In this document: positions 27,701 through 39,700 of the stretch, in pieces
Numbering within the stretch: position 1 is the first letter of the stretch
How the letters are laid out: every line of letters starts with the position of its first letter
Source of the DNA: Branchiostoma floridae
Lineage: Eukaryota; Chordata; Leptocardii; Amphioxiformes; Branchiostomatidae
Assembly (NCBI RefSeq): GCF_000003815.2
Contig: NC_049982.1
Location: 5,831,216 to 5,893,215 of the forward strand
Direction: 5' to 3'
Length of the DNA stretch: 62,000 nt
The notes under the pieces: model-generated
The model's input: only the letters and a program-made list of their open reading frames with translations
Databases searched by the model: none
Told to the model about the DNA's origin: nothing
Program-made: the position numbers and the translations under genes

Positions 27701-30700
27701 CAATACTTACATTTGATGATAAACCTGGCATATTAGTGTATTGAACTGTTCCTGATCATGGATTTGTTTGTCTTGTTGAAAGGAAGCCTGTCAGGACCTT
27801 TCATGACATTATTCTCTCGGTGTTACACTGACTATTTAAGGACTGATGCGTATACAAACCGCTTTTACGTTCACATGAAGTATTTCTTAAAGAGTATACA
27901 TCTGCCTCATGTGTTCACAATAACTCATGATAAGTAAGCTTACCATCACATGACAGTCCGTCACTGTTTAAACTGTACCCATCGTGACAGGAACAGGCAA
28001 AACTTCCAACGGTGTTACTGCAGTTCTGTGAACATCCGCCATTTGCCGTGGCGCACTCGTCTATATCTACATATAAGATAGCGAGAGGAGAGACGTTAGT
28101 GTATTCAAAGATATTAACCTCGGTCGATTCTTGATCAAATGACCTCAATTCCGGCATGGAGGTAGAGTGAGCAAATACCGAGTTATGCACAGATTTTCAT
28201 ATTGGTCTTTTATGTTATTTCATTGAGATCTATTTGACCAAACATGTGCATTCAATATAAAATGCCTTGCAAATGATATCTACAATGTTATACTTGAAAT
28301 ACATCTCTCCGGGAACGGAAAGGATAAGTAAGTATGTTGGAATACGTAACTTTTTGTTACATACATAGGATTACGGGCAACGTAGATCAGATCGTATTCA
28401 GAAATAACCTATAATAAAGGATTTTGGATAAACCGAGTGAACAAGTGTTGGCATGCTTGCTTACCATCACAAGAGAAACCGTCGTCGTTCAATTTGTAGC
28501 CAGTTTGACAGGAACATGAAAAATTGCCGATGGTATTGGTGCAGTTTTGCGCACACCCGCCATTTTCCGCGGCGCACTCGTCAATATCTGCATATAAAAT
28601 GATGATAGAATAGAGGTTAGTCTATACAAAGGGATTCATCTCGGTCGGGTTTATGCCAAATGACCTGAAATCTTGCATGGAGATAGAGAATGCAAATACC
28701 GTCCTGGTCTGCAGAAATCTCAATGTAGGTCTTTCATTTATTCCATTTAGCACATTTTTACCGAACATGTATAGTTTTGGCCCTTGTACTCAGGTATAAA
28801 ACAAATTGTCTGGAATCAACAATGCAGTGCGACGTTGGGTATATTGCAGATTACAGAATACCATCCTTTGTATGCGGCGTACATACGGGGTTATCATAAG
28901 GGCAAATCGTTACTGTCCGAAGAGAACGGTCTTACATCATTCACTATTGATGGCTTGGAAGATTATTATATTCACTGGTCAAATTTTACCCCTTAAAAAA
29001 TGGCTGTCGCCTGAGAAGACACTAGTCTGTGTAACGCAAACTCCGCTATCCGGAGCTTGTAGACTCCTCCCCGATAGGCGTGGCAATGTACTACAGGCCT
29101 GAGAAGCGCGATTAAATCAGGCTAGAGAAGACACGAATAATGATTGTTCGGCAGGTGAAACCATCTACCCAGTCCCTCTGACAGATCACGTCAGATCGCT
29201 CCCGTCGCTGAGGTTGGAGGATGTGTGAGGTGGTTTATGCCTGTCGCCAAATTCGGTAACAAACGTTACCTCCACGAATACGAAGGTTATATTGTCGACG
29301 TATTAGACTAGAAATGACCGTTTCTGTGGCACATTACAATTTTTCTGGCTTTCTAAAGAAACAAGAAAGGGTCGTTGACTGCCATTTGTATCCCACCTTG
29401 TTTAACAAAATGTTGTACAGAAATGACTGTAACAAACGTTACCATTGTTTGATGCTTTCTAAGCTTTCTATCTTATCTGGTGTGAAAAAAATGCCCACTT
29501 TTTAAGTGTCCCTGGGGACGTCCACTTATATTTAAATGATGTAGCCAGTAATGTTAATTATTTTGAAGAAAAAGGGTAAAGTTTACTATTTTAACAAACG
29601 TTACTGGTAATACATTACCAATGGAGAAAATATTAAGTTTCCATTTTTGTCTATGGTTAAAAGAAGAATTTTTCTTAATAATCATTTAGGCTTCACTAAA
29701 AAAAGAAGCCGATTTTTTTCGAACAAAAAAATGTCATGTCATTTTTTTCACATTTCAATGAGAACGAGTGAAGGATGGTCCGGACGCATACCTTCATTTG
29801 TCTGACAGATGAATCCCTTGACGTTGCTGCAGCCTTTTGCATCCCATCTGGATTCGGTCAACCAATATCCGACACAGTTACCTGGTCCCGGTTCACCGGG
29901 GTACCAGTTTGAGAAGTCGGATGACGTCAGCGTTTGGCCGTCCTCAAATACCCACTGACCATTGGCTCTACTCATACCAAACCAGCGACCATTTACTCCT
30001 TCTGCTAGATTAGCGAGGAAAGTATTGGTGGCACTGTCCTTCGGAATGGCTAACATCCCGCCGTCTGAGGCACACGTCTGTTTAGCGTCGTCCCACGTCT
30101 TCACCTCAGCAAAGCTCTTGTAGCAAACTCCATTAAAGTGAACATAGTCTGCTTTTGGACAACCTGCAGCTGCAAAAATGAATAAGTAATTAACATCAAT
30201 GATCAGCAGAGAGGATCAAGTTGCAATTTAGGTGGTTTTTGTAGACCTCTGGTCTTTAGGAATCCGTTATTTGAGGTTAAAACCCACCGGAAGTGGTGTG
30301 GACAATCATCGCTGGATTAGATGTGCACAATGTAATATAAGAGTGTTTTATATAATGCTTCATGCGTCGCTGGCATCATTCATTTGGCACTTTTCAAAGT
30401 GCATTATCTCAAATCAATATTATTTAGTCAGTATGATACTTTAATGAAATGTATGTGACCTTACTGAAATTTTGTTGGCGGGGAGAATATTTTACTTATT
30501 GTAAAATTCACTATCATAGAGAATTCTGTTTCAATAATTTTGGTAATTTAGCATTCTTGATACTGTTTTTATATTTTGTCTGGGACACTTCTCTGAATGA
30601 ATGAATGAATGAATGAATGAATGAATGAATGAATGAATGAATGAATGAATGAATGAATGAATGAATGAATGAATGAATGAATGAATGAATGAATGGTTTA

Positions 30701-33700
30701 TTTGATATCAGTCAGTAAAACTATTGTCCAAAGTTACTGTTGAGCAACTTTTTGTGATGAGGTACACATTGCAAACGACATTCGGAGTGGACATTATTAT
30801 TAGTCATTAGACATTAGACAAAAAGACATGCCAATCAGGGCCTCATTTATTTATGATTAGTTGCTACAATAGCCTTCTTTGTTAAGATACGCCGTTCAGA
30901 CTTTGAGCAAAATATACGTTATTTCGGTAGAGAAGATGATCAACTGATATAATCAATGCATATGATCAACGAGAAAAAAATGATAGAACGTCAAAGTGTT
31001 ACGGTGGTATAAGGTCATTGAAATATCATTATTGAACATATCAAATTAGAGGCTCGGCAGTACGAAAAAAGAAGAAGACATACCTGGGCTAGAAAAGACT
31101 TGAACCTCGCACACGTTTAGTGTCCGTGCGGTTCCGGGAAGACGAATGCCCACGTACCGACCCTGCATTGCAGGACACAGGATGGTAACGGACACCTGGT
31201 TCCCGTCGATTTCATGATCACCCCCACACTTAGGGTTCGTGCTGACCTGGTCTGAATCCCCGATGTGGATGTTGAAGGGGTTGAGTCGTTCCCAACAACA
31301 GTCGTCCTGGCGGTTGAATATGACGATCCTGTAGATAGTGATGACAGAACAATTACAGAATTTCTTTGCACGTACCTGTATTAATTTGGCTATTTATCTC
31401 AAAGCACCTCGGTAATAAAATACACCGAAACATCAGTTACTCAAGCAACTGGACATGAAGTGGACAGGTTTAGGGAGCATTTACTCTGTATTACATGATC
31501 TTCATTCCTATCGTAATATGTGATGATATCTAATATTTTCCCCACATACCTGCTAATCATGTACGATTGTTCCAGATCCACAAACCAATGGGCATTATCA
31601 TTGTCGTAGTTGAGTGTGCAGGATAGTCCTGAGTAAAAAGTAGTAGTGTTTCCGTCCACGGCACGGCTGGCAACAGCACCTTGGACTGTGACTGTCTGGA
31701 ACGCCGGCTTTCCTAGGGCGAGATTGGTACCTGCAAAAGGAAAACATTCCGTCAGATTTTATCTTCACCCATGTCTTCTACTGAACAGCCATAATATACA
31801 TCATACCACTGGTATTGAGTCAATGTATTGGTTTCCCCGCGTTTCTTCTTTTTCAACTTCTACGAAATATTCCAAGAGATGGATCGTCCGAGATGCATCC
31901 CTAATTCCATAGCCAAATGATCTGAAATTTTTCATGGCGGTGATGCGGTCAAATATCGCCACGCTTTTGCGAAGATTTTAATACAGATCTTTCATATTCA
32001 TTGAGCTAATGTATATGGTTGACTCGTGTACCTTAATATTGAAACCAATTGTCCGGAATAAACAACCCAGTGCGACATTAGGTATACTAGTATTGCGCGC
32101 CGATCAAGGAATAGCTTGCTTTGTGTGCGGGTTACACAGCGGAATAAAATGAATTCTGGGATGGGCTTGTGTTCCCTAACACTTACTTGATTCACAGATG
32201 TATCTAATGTTGCCATTACAACTGTTGTCCCTCCACCGATCTCTGCGTTGATCTGCAGGGCTTAGATCACCCTGCACGATAAGAGAGCAGTCTCTGTCTT
32301 GGTCGGGTTCCCCTGGTGCCCAGGCAGTAAAGTCACTTATCGCCGTGCCTTGACTGTCAACCCACGTGTCGGCCTGTCTGGTTATTCCCACCCAGAAGAC
32401 ATCAGCTCTGAAATATGTAGCAAAATAATGATTTTTTTTAATACAGCACGTGTGTTCTGCTCTTTCATGAACAGAACACACGTTCTTGGTTCTTGGTGCA
32501 TGCTGTTGCTTCCACTAGGACGGCGTTCTCACGGCGCTCTCACTGCGATGGAAAATTGGCCAGAGCGCGGTAAGAGCGCCGCAAAACTGCGCTAGTGGAA
32601 TCTTTCCGGCGACCCTATCGTATCCCAGACAACAATTGTCATTTTGAACAAATTACATGACAAATTACGTGACAAATTCCATTTAAAAAAAAAACTAGCA
32701 CCCCGGATAATCTTAGACTCAAGATTAGCGACTGTACAGTGACCAAAATCGGATTTGTGTAGCGCCTTGACTTTGCAATTTGAATATTGCGTAATGCGTA
32801 AAAGTATGACTTAAAGAAAATACACAAAACATACGGAATTTCGTTCTTTATCTCTGAGACATTCCACTAGTGTAGCTCTTTCTGGCGTCGCGGCGCTCTC
32901 ACGGCGATGAGGCAAATTTGCCATCAGCATCGCAGCGAGAACGCCGTCAAGTGGAATGGGTGTATAAGTTAGTGGACCTATCCTGGATCGCAGATAGTAG
33001 CAGGGACCGAAAGAAAAGCTGTTGGAATAGCCGATCAGGTAAGTGATAATCAATTAAAATTTGACAAAAACTTATCATGCCACACAATACACAGGCGGTG
33101 TCCATTAGAAGAAAGAAAGAAAGGTTTCGTTAAGATATCACAGTCTAATTCTTACGAGCTTAGGCAGTTCTTGTAAAACACAAAGTATTCCAGCTCGTTC
33201 CAGTCCCGCGTCACAGCGACCGTGCCTTCTATGATGGCGCACCTCGCCTGGGCCGTGGCGTAGTCAACCTGCTCGTCAGACGGGGCCACATAGGTCTTGT
33301 TATTGGGCAGGTGGATCAAACCATTCGTGGGACAAGTCTCGGGGAGGCCCCAACCTGTGGTGAGCAAAGTGAGCGAAATTGAAGACTGTTCTTAAGATTT
33401 GATATTAGACAGATCGAATCATATGGCTTGCCTCTTCAAGTGCGTCTTCTACTACGCCTGTCACATTTGGCGAAAATTGATCGGACGTACGATTCTGTGG
33501 CAATAGCCCGAGCCCCGCTTATAATAATAATAATAACCTTATTGCACAACAATTGTACAAGGTACACAGAATGGCTAATATGTGGCAGGGACGGTTTTCA
33601 GGTGAACAATACGTGCAACCTTCTGTCGATCTTAAATATGACCGATCTTCCATCGATACGCCCGAAGATCGTGGATAATGTGACAGGGGTATAAACAATA

Positions 33701-36700
33701 TCATTGCCTGATCCACGTCGTCCAAATATCTCCTCATCATGAACTTTTTTTTGTATTAACTTGATCAGATGCAGAGAACGTAGTCTACACCAAGACCCCA
33801 TTGTAGCAAATACTTTCGCAGTTCTGAATGATTTAATCCAGTAGATTTCTTATTGTCTCCTCTTAGCTTGTCGGTATCATGGAGTTTACCGGTGTGCTAG
33901 TCACGTTTGTCCTCTACCTAACTGAGCTAAAAGCTTGGAATGCAAATATTGCATCTCACCGTCACAGTTTAGCCCATCTCCGTTAAGCGTCTGTCCGAGG
34001 TGACAGGAACACTGAAAGCTGCCCTCAGTGTTGGTGCAGACGTGTTCACATCCTCCGTTACTGTCCGCACACTCGTCAATGTCTGTTGGCAAAATAAATT
34101 AATCGATTAACTTAAAGAGTTAAGAAATGTCACTATAAATCTGGTTTAGTAGCAAGTTGTATTGTTTCTGATGGATTCGTTTGTCTTCTGCAAATACCTA
34201 TTGGAATATGAATGAATGAAAGACCTTTATTGTACATTCATGCCTCGACGGGCTAGGTACAGGTCACTGATAACAGACATGACTGATAACAGACATAACA
34301 AACATATGCAAAAACAACAAGATACAATTAGCTAGCTGAAGGTACTAAGCTAACAGGATGGTCGACATCTTCTCGCTTCTTTGTACAGGTGTAGATATAG
34401 GAACAGATAATGTTTGATATATATAGAAATCATCCGTGCTGTGTTCTGACACTGACTGGTGGACTGAAACAGAGCGCTTCCACCTTCACAAAACAAGCAT
34501 TTCTTGAAAATGCGTCATGTTTTCACAATATCTTATGATACGTAAGCTCACCATCACAGGATATCCCATCACTGTTTAGACTGTACCCAACGTGACAGGA
34601 GCAGGCAAAACTGCCAACGGTGTTACTGCAGTTCTGTAAACATCCGCCATTTCCCGTGGCGCACTCGTCTATATCTGCATATATAAAGGCGAGAGGAGAA
34701 AATTAAGGTTAGTCTATTCAAAGGGTATCATCTCTGTCGACCCTTCGCCAGGCCAAATGACCTGAAACCTGGCATGGGGTAGAGTGGGCAAATATGGACA
34801 GCCGTGACTTTGATGTCTGATCAAAAGAGACACAAGTTGGATATACACATAGTGATTGACAAGATTGACAACTGTTATTTTTCCCCCCAGGCTTCGTGCG
34901 CTCGACTTTGCAGGGGCTGCGGTGCTGTAATTAGATGATCTATGCATGCTTCGTAATTTAAGTGAGCATTGTGGAGTAAAGAATATCCTAGATTCATGCA
35001 ATTACTCACCGTCACAGGTTAAGTTGTTACTGTTGAGTGTCAGACCAGAGTCACATGAACACTGGAAACTTCCCACATTGTTGGTGCAGGTCTTCTCACA
35101 ACCGCCGTTATTCGAGGCGCACTCGTCCACGTCTTCATTCGGCGGAGGAAATGACATATGTCTTTGACTTTGAGTAATACGTTTGCAATGACTTTGAGTA
35201 ATACGTTAGTGCACAACAATTCACCATGATCATGTTTAAAGCTAACAGTTTCATCCCATGATAAATCCGGATTATTAGTGAGTTTAACTGTATCTGACTA
35301 ATTTGTCTTCTTGAAATAAGCCTATCAGGATTTCCAATAATTCATCCATCTATCAAATCAAATAAATCATTGTAAAGACTAACGTAGGGGTCACCCCAGA
35401 AAGGGCAGAAAAAAGCAGCCCATGATATGCCCGGCAGGGCCCGTTTTCCAATTAGGACTGTAGCCTTATCAAAAATAGTTATTTATTCTGTAGAATTTGG
35501 CATCAGGACACTCAGTAGATGTCACTCCATCTTCATCTTCAATCAGCGAAGATAATGACGTAAGATTAGCCGTTGCAATGACTTGGGGTAAAATGTTTCT
35601 GATAGATTCATTTGTCATGTTGAAATGAAGTCTGTTGGGATATCGATCTTCCAGGAAATCATCTTCGCTGTGTTACACTGACTAGTTAAGGACTCATCCC
35701 TATATAGACCGCTTTCACGTTCACACAAACAGGTATATATTGAAAGTGTATACATATGCCTCATGTTTTCACAATATCTTATGATATGTAAACTTACCAT
35801 CACACGACGCCCCATCACTGTTTAAACTGTACCCATCATGGCAGGAACAGGCAAAGCTGCCAACGGTGTTATTGCAGTTCTGTGAACATCCGCCATTTCC
35901 CGTGGCGCACTCGTCTATATCTGCATATAAGATAGCGAGAGGAGAGTCAATTCAAAGAAATTCATCTCGTTCGATTCTCGACCAAATGACCTGAAATCTG
36001 GTATGGAGGTAGAGGGAGCAAATACCGACTTATGCACAATTTTTAATACTGATCTTTCATATTATTTCATTGAGATCTATTTGACCGTACATTCAGTCTG
36101 AAATTCCTTGTAAAGGATATCAATGCAAAGGAGGCTATCTACAATCATTGTTATACTTGAAATATATCTCTCCAGGGACGGAAGGGATAAGTAGGTAAGT
36201 TGGAATACGTAACTGTTCTTTGACATACATTGCATTACGGGCAACGTAGATCAGATCATATGCAGACATAACCTAAAATGAAGGATTTTAAATAAATATA
36301 GTGAAGGAATTCAACGCCATCTTGGTCGACGTTAGGCCAAATGACCTGTAATCTGACATGGAGGGAAAAAAGGCAAATACCGTCATGGTTTGCAGAAATC
36401 TTAATGTAGGTCCTTAGGGACCAATCAGCACCCTCGTCCAAAATTTGGACGATTTCAGACGTTAGAGATGTCAAGGCTCCCAGACGGGATAACAAAGAAG
36501 TGAGTGTGTATAAGATAATATAGTATATAACGTTAATACTGAAACGTGAACTACTATCCAGATGGTACCCAGGCTATGTTGACAGGGAATTGTAAACAAA
36601 CTGTAAATCAAGAGAGTGTCTCTATAAATTCTCTAAGATAAAAAAAAAATAGTTTGCGGTAATGTCTTTACAAATGCTGTGACAAGCTACCTGGGCTTCA

Positions 36701-39700
36701 TTCCTTACCACTGGAAATTTCGTGACGTCGCTACTGCCAAAGTTCAACAATCACAACTCACTTAATTAGAAGTAAACAATAATCTCTGATCGCACAGAAA
36801 CGTACCTAGACTACCGAATGTAGCCCGAAACCCTGCCGCTTCCAGTGAAGAGTTGCTGACAAAGGTAACGTGCATCAAGTTACCCGTACTGTTCACAACG
36901 CCAGGGTTACCCTCGCAAAACCTGCCCAGCAGTTCCGAGCTTTGGCTGCTCCCGTCATACACCGCGACATAATCCGATAGGCAGTCCCCGTCGTCGGCTA
37001 GGTCAAATGTCAGGAAGGTCAATGACACTGCCATGCCAGAAGGTGCTTCGATGGTCCAGCTGCACAGACTGTCACTGCTGTAGTTCCCCCACCCATGATC
37101 TCCACTCGTTATCGTGCCCTTGGTAGCCATGGTAACGTAGGAGGGCTTGTCGCCATTGCAGTGGTAGGTCGGCTCCTCGATGGACACTGCTTCTGGAACT
37201 AATCCGCCAGTAACAATATTCATGATATTGATTAGACAGAATTACAAACATATCAATATGTTATTCTGAAAATGTTAGTTTCTTTTATTTCTTAACTTGT
37301 GTAAACGAATAAAAGAAATCATTCAAATGAACTCCAAATCATTTTGCAAGCACCTAGAGGTTGGCTTTAATTTTGTAACCTATTTACTAAGTGTAGCAGA
37401 CACAAGAATGGCGTGACAATAAAATTGAATGGTTGCAAAAAGTTTAAAGTGTACGACATCAGTATGAAGTCATTTATGTAAATTCGTTGGCTGAAACCGT
37501 TAAAATTGGTATTACCGTCGAACTAAAAAATATGAAAAGATTGTCAAAAAGAATGCACGATAGAATACACAAATGTTTCATGACACCTTTTGTCAATAGC
37601 AACAGTAACTACTCACTGATGTCAAAAAGTTCTGTCATGCATGATGAAGCTACCAGCTAGAATCCGCCATCTTATATCTCCTATCTTGGAAATTTGACCA
37701 TATATTTCTTTCAACATATTGGCTTAAAAAGCACTAAATCTAAGCAAATTTATAACACTTACCATGAATCGTGAATTTGAAAAATCTTACCGTCAGAACA
37801 ATCCCAATACTGCGCTGCACAGGCAACCTGATAGATATGACCCTTACCTCGTCACTCATGACCTCAATGAACAGCGGCGTATGTAGGCTGTTGAGCTTCT
37901 CATTAATAAATAAATATCCAAGCAAACCAAAACTAACTTGAGGACACATGTTACAGAGGGACCTTGTCCAAATGGGGACTAGCCTGAGGGAAGTTGAAAC
38001 CCTTGCTCAAAATCGCCCTTGCTGATCAACGTGTCACCGGGCACGGGAGGATCTAAATCTAAGTATGTCTGAGGGAGAATATATGCTGCCTCTTAAATGC
38101 AGACATCATGTAAAGTGAATGGAGCGAAGTCCTACCCGTAAAAACTCGTGGAACTCTCGTTTTAGAATGTATCAAGGACATACCTGGACCAGAAAAGACT
38201 TGAACCTCGCAGATGTGTAGTGCCCGTGCGGATCCGGGAAGACGGATGCCCACGTACCGACCCTGCATCGACGGGCAGAGGATGGTAACGAACGCCTGGC
38301 TCTGTGCGATCTCATGATCACCGCCACACTGGGGGTTCGTGCTGACCTGGTCTGAATCCCCGATGTGGATGTTGAAGGGGTTGAGTTTTCCCCAACAACA
38401 GTCCTGACGATTGAGGATGACTACTCTGTGGACATTTAAGACGAAGCAATGTCACATCTATATCTATTCGGATTTATTTATTTGTATTATATTATGTATA
38501 TCTAGTGTATATCTACCATTCCCTTCGTGAAACGAAGGGTTTGTAGTCACTGCTGTTTTTATGTCAGGGGGTCATTTGTCAGCCTGATAACTGGGGAACG
38601 CGTGGATGGATTGTTTTCATATTTGGTATGTGGGTAGGATTAGACATGACAAAGGAATGGCAGGAATTGCGTTACGGCAGGGCGCTCTAGCGGCGTGTTA
38701 TTGTACTGCAGCAGAACTTCCGGTTTTGCTATTTTTTGTTTGGGACTTGTTTGGGTGATGATTTTTAAGTGGTATGTAGCTGTGTAAAAGCATAGTAAGG
38801 TGTGTAAGTTTTGACCACCTATGGGTTTCGCAGGGGCGGTGAAAGTAATTCTTGTTTTAGGTTTTGAGAAGGAATAATGCAAGAAGGGGGTGATGGATCT
38901 TAATGACTGTAGGTATGCAGATAGTTTATGTAATGATGTTCCTAATTGTATGCTTGTTATGCAAATTAGGAGGTAATTTGCATAATGAAATAGGTACGTG
39001 TAGAAAGTTCGTACACTGCGTGTCTGTGAACAACATATCTGGATAACGGCCGGACAGATTGATCTAATATTTGGTATGTAGGTAGGTATTTGGAAGAGGA
39101 AGAAACGTACGTGGCGTTTTTTGGTCTTTTGGCTTTTGGCAGTTTTGCAGGGGATGTTTTTAGTTGGAAAATAGGGTTGTGGTGTGGCTATATTTGTGTG
39201 TAATGGCCTAATGGTTCTATATTTGGCTGGTTACGTCATCCCCATGCCCAAGCCTAAAGCGGGAAATGTGCTAGTGGGATGATTGACAAGAAGTGACCCC
39301 AAAGGTCATAGTTGCTGCAATAAGGTCAACACGACTATAAACCAGACGATAAGATTACAAGAAAATTGTTTATAGGGACAGTACATTATACATGATGGGG
39401 TGTACATGTTATGTACACATAAGATTTGATAATCTGTAGATCAAGAATAAGGGCAATGATGATATGGTATACAGGGGCGTATATCATACGTTGTAAAAGG
39501 GGTGTACATATACATGTAACAGTTACTACCGATACATTACATTGTTGAACAAAGTTACGTAATGTTTTGCAGAAAGTGAAAGAATGTTCCATCATCTTTG
39601 TTGCAGGTAACACGTCGTCAATAATGATCTGTATTGCAGGGGTCTCATATCATACTTAAAGGGGTTGTACAAAAACTACATTACTTTGTGGAAATGTCAA

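Larger units (their letters stand above)
21850..28760 (-). repeat. Internal segmental duplication, copy B (EGFx4-CTLD-FTP plus introns)
   Basis: This segment matches copy A exon by exon, and its introns align as well. For example, the block at 21855-22210 matches 30705-30940 (CAGTCAGT...GTTGAGCA and GACATTCGGAG). Exon sizes are identical for the FTP pair and near-identical for the CTLD pair. Copy B has since gained two MITE-like insertions inside its FTP intron (22812-23410 lies in the intron, as does 23749-24853). Confidence 0.8.
30700..36420 (-). repeat. Internal segmental duplication, copy A (EGFx4-CTLD-FTP plus introns)
   Basis: This is the partner of copy B. The intron stretch at 36188-36300 (GGAATACGTAACT then ACGGGCAACGTAGATCAGAT) matches 28327-28440, so the duplication extends past the first surviving EGF exon of copy A. 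The exon corresponding to 28465-28587 is missing here. A (TGAA)n tract lies at the left border, next to the single CTLD exon. Confidence 0.8.
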
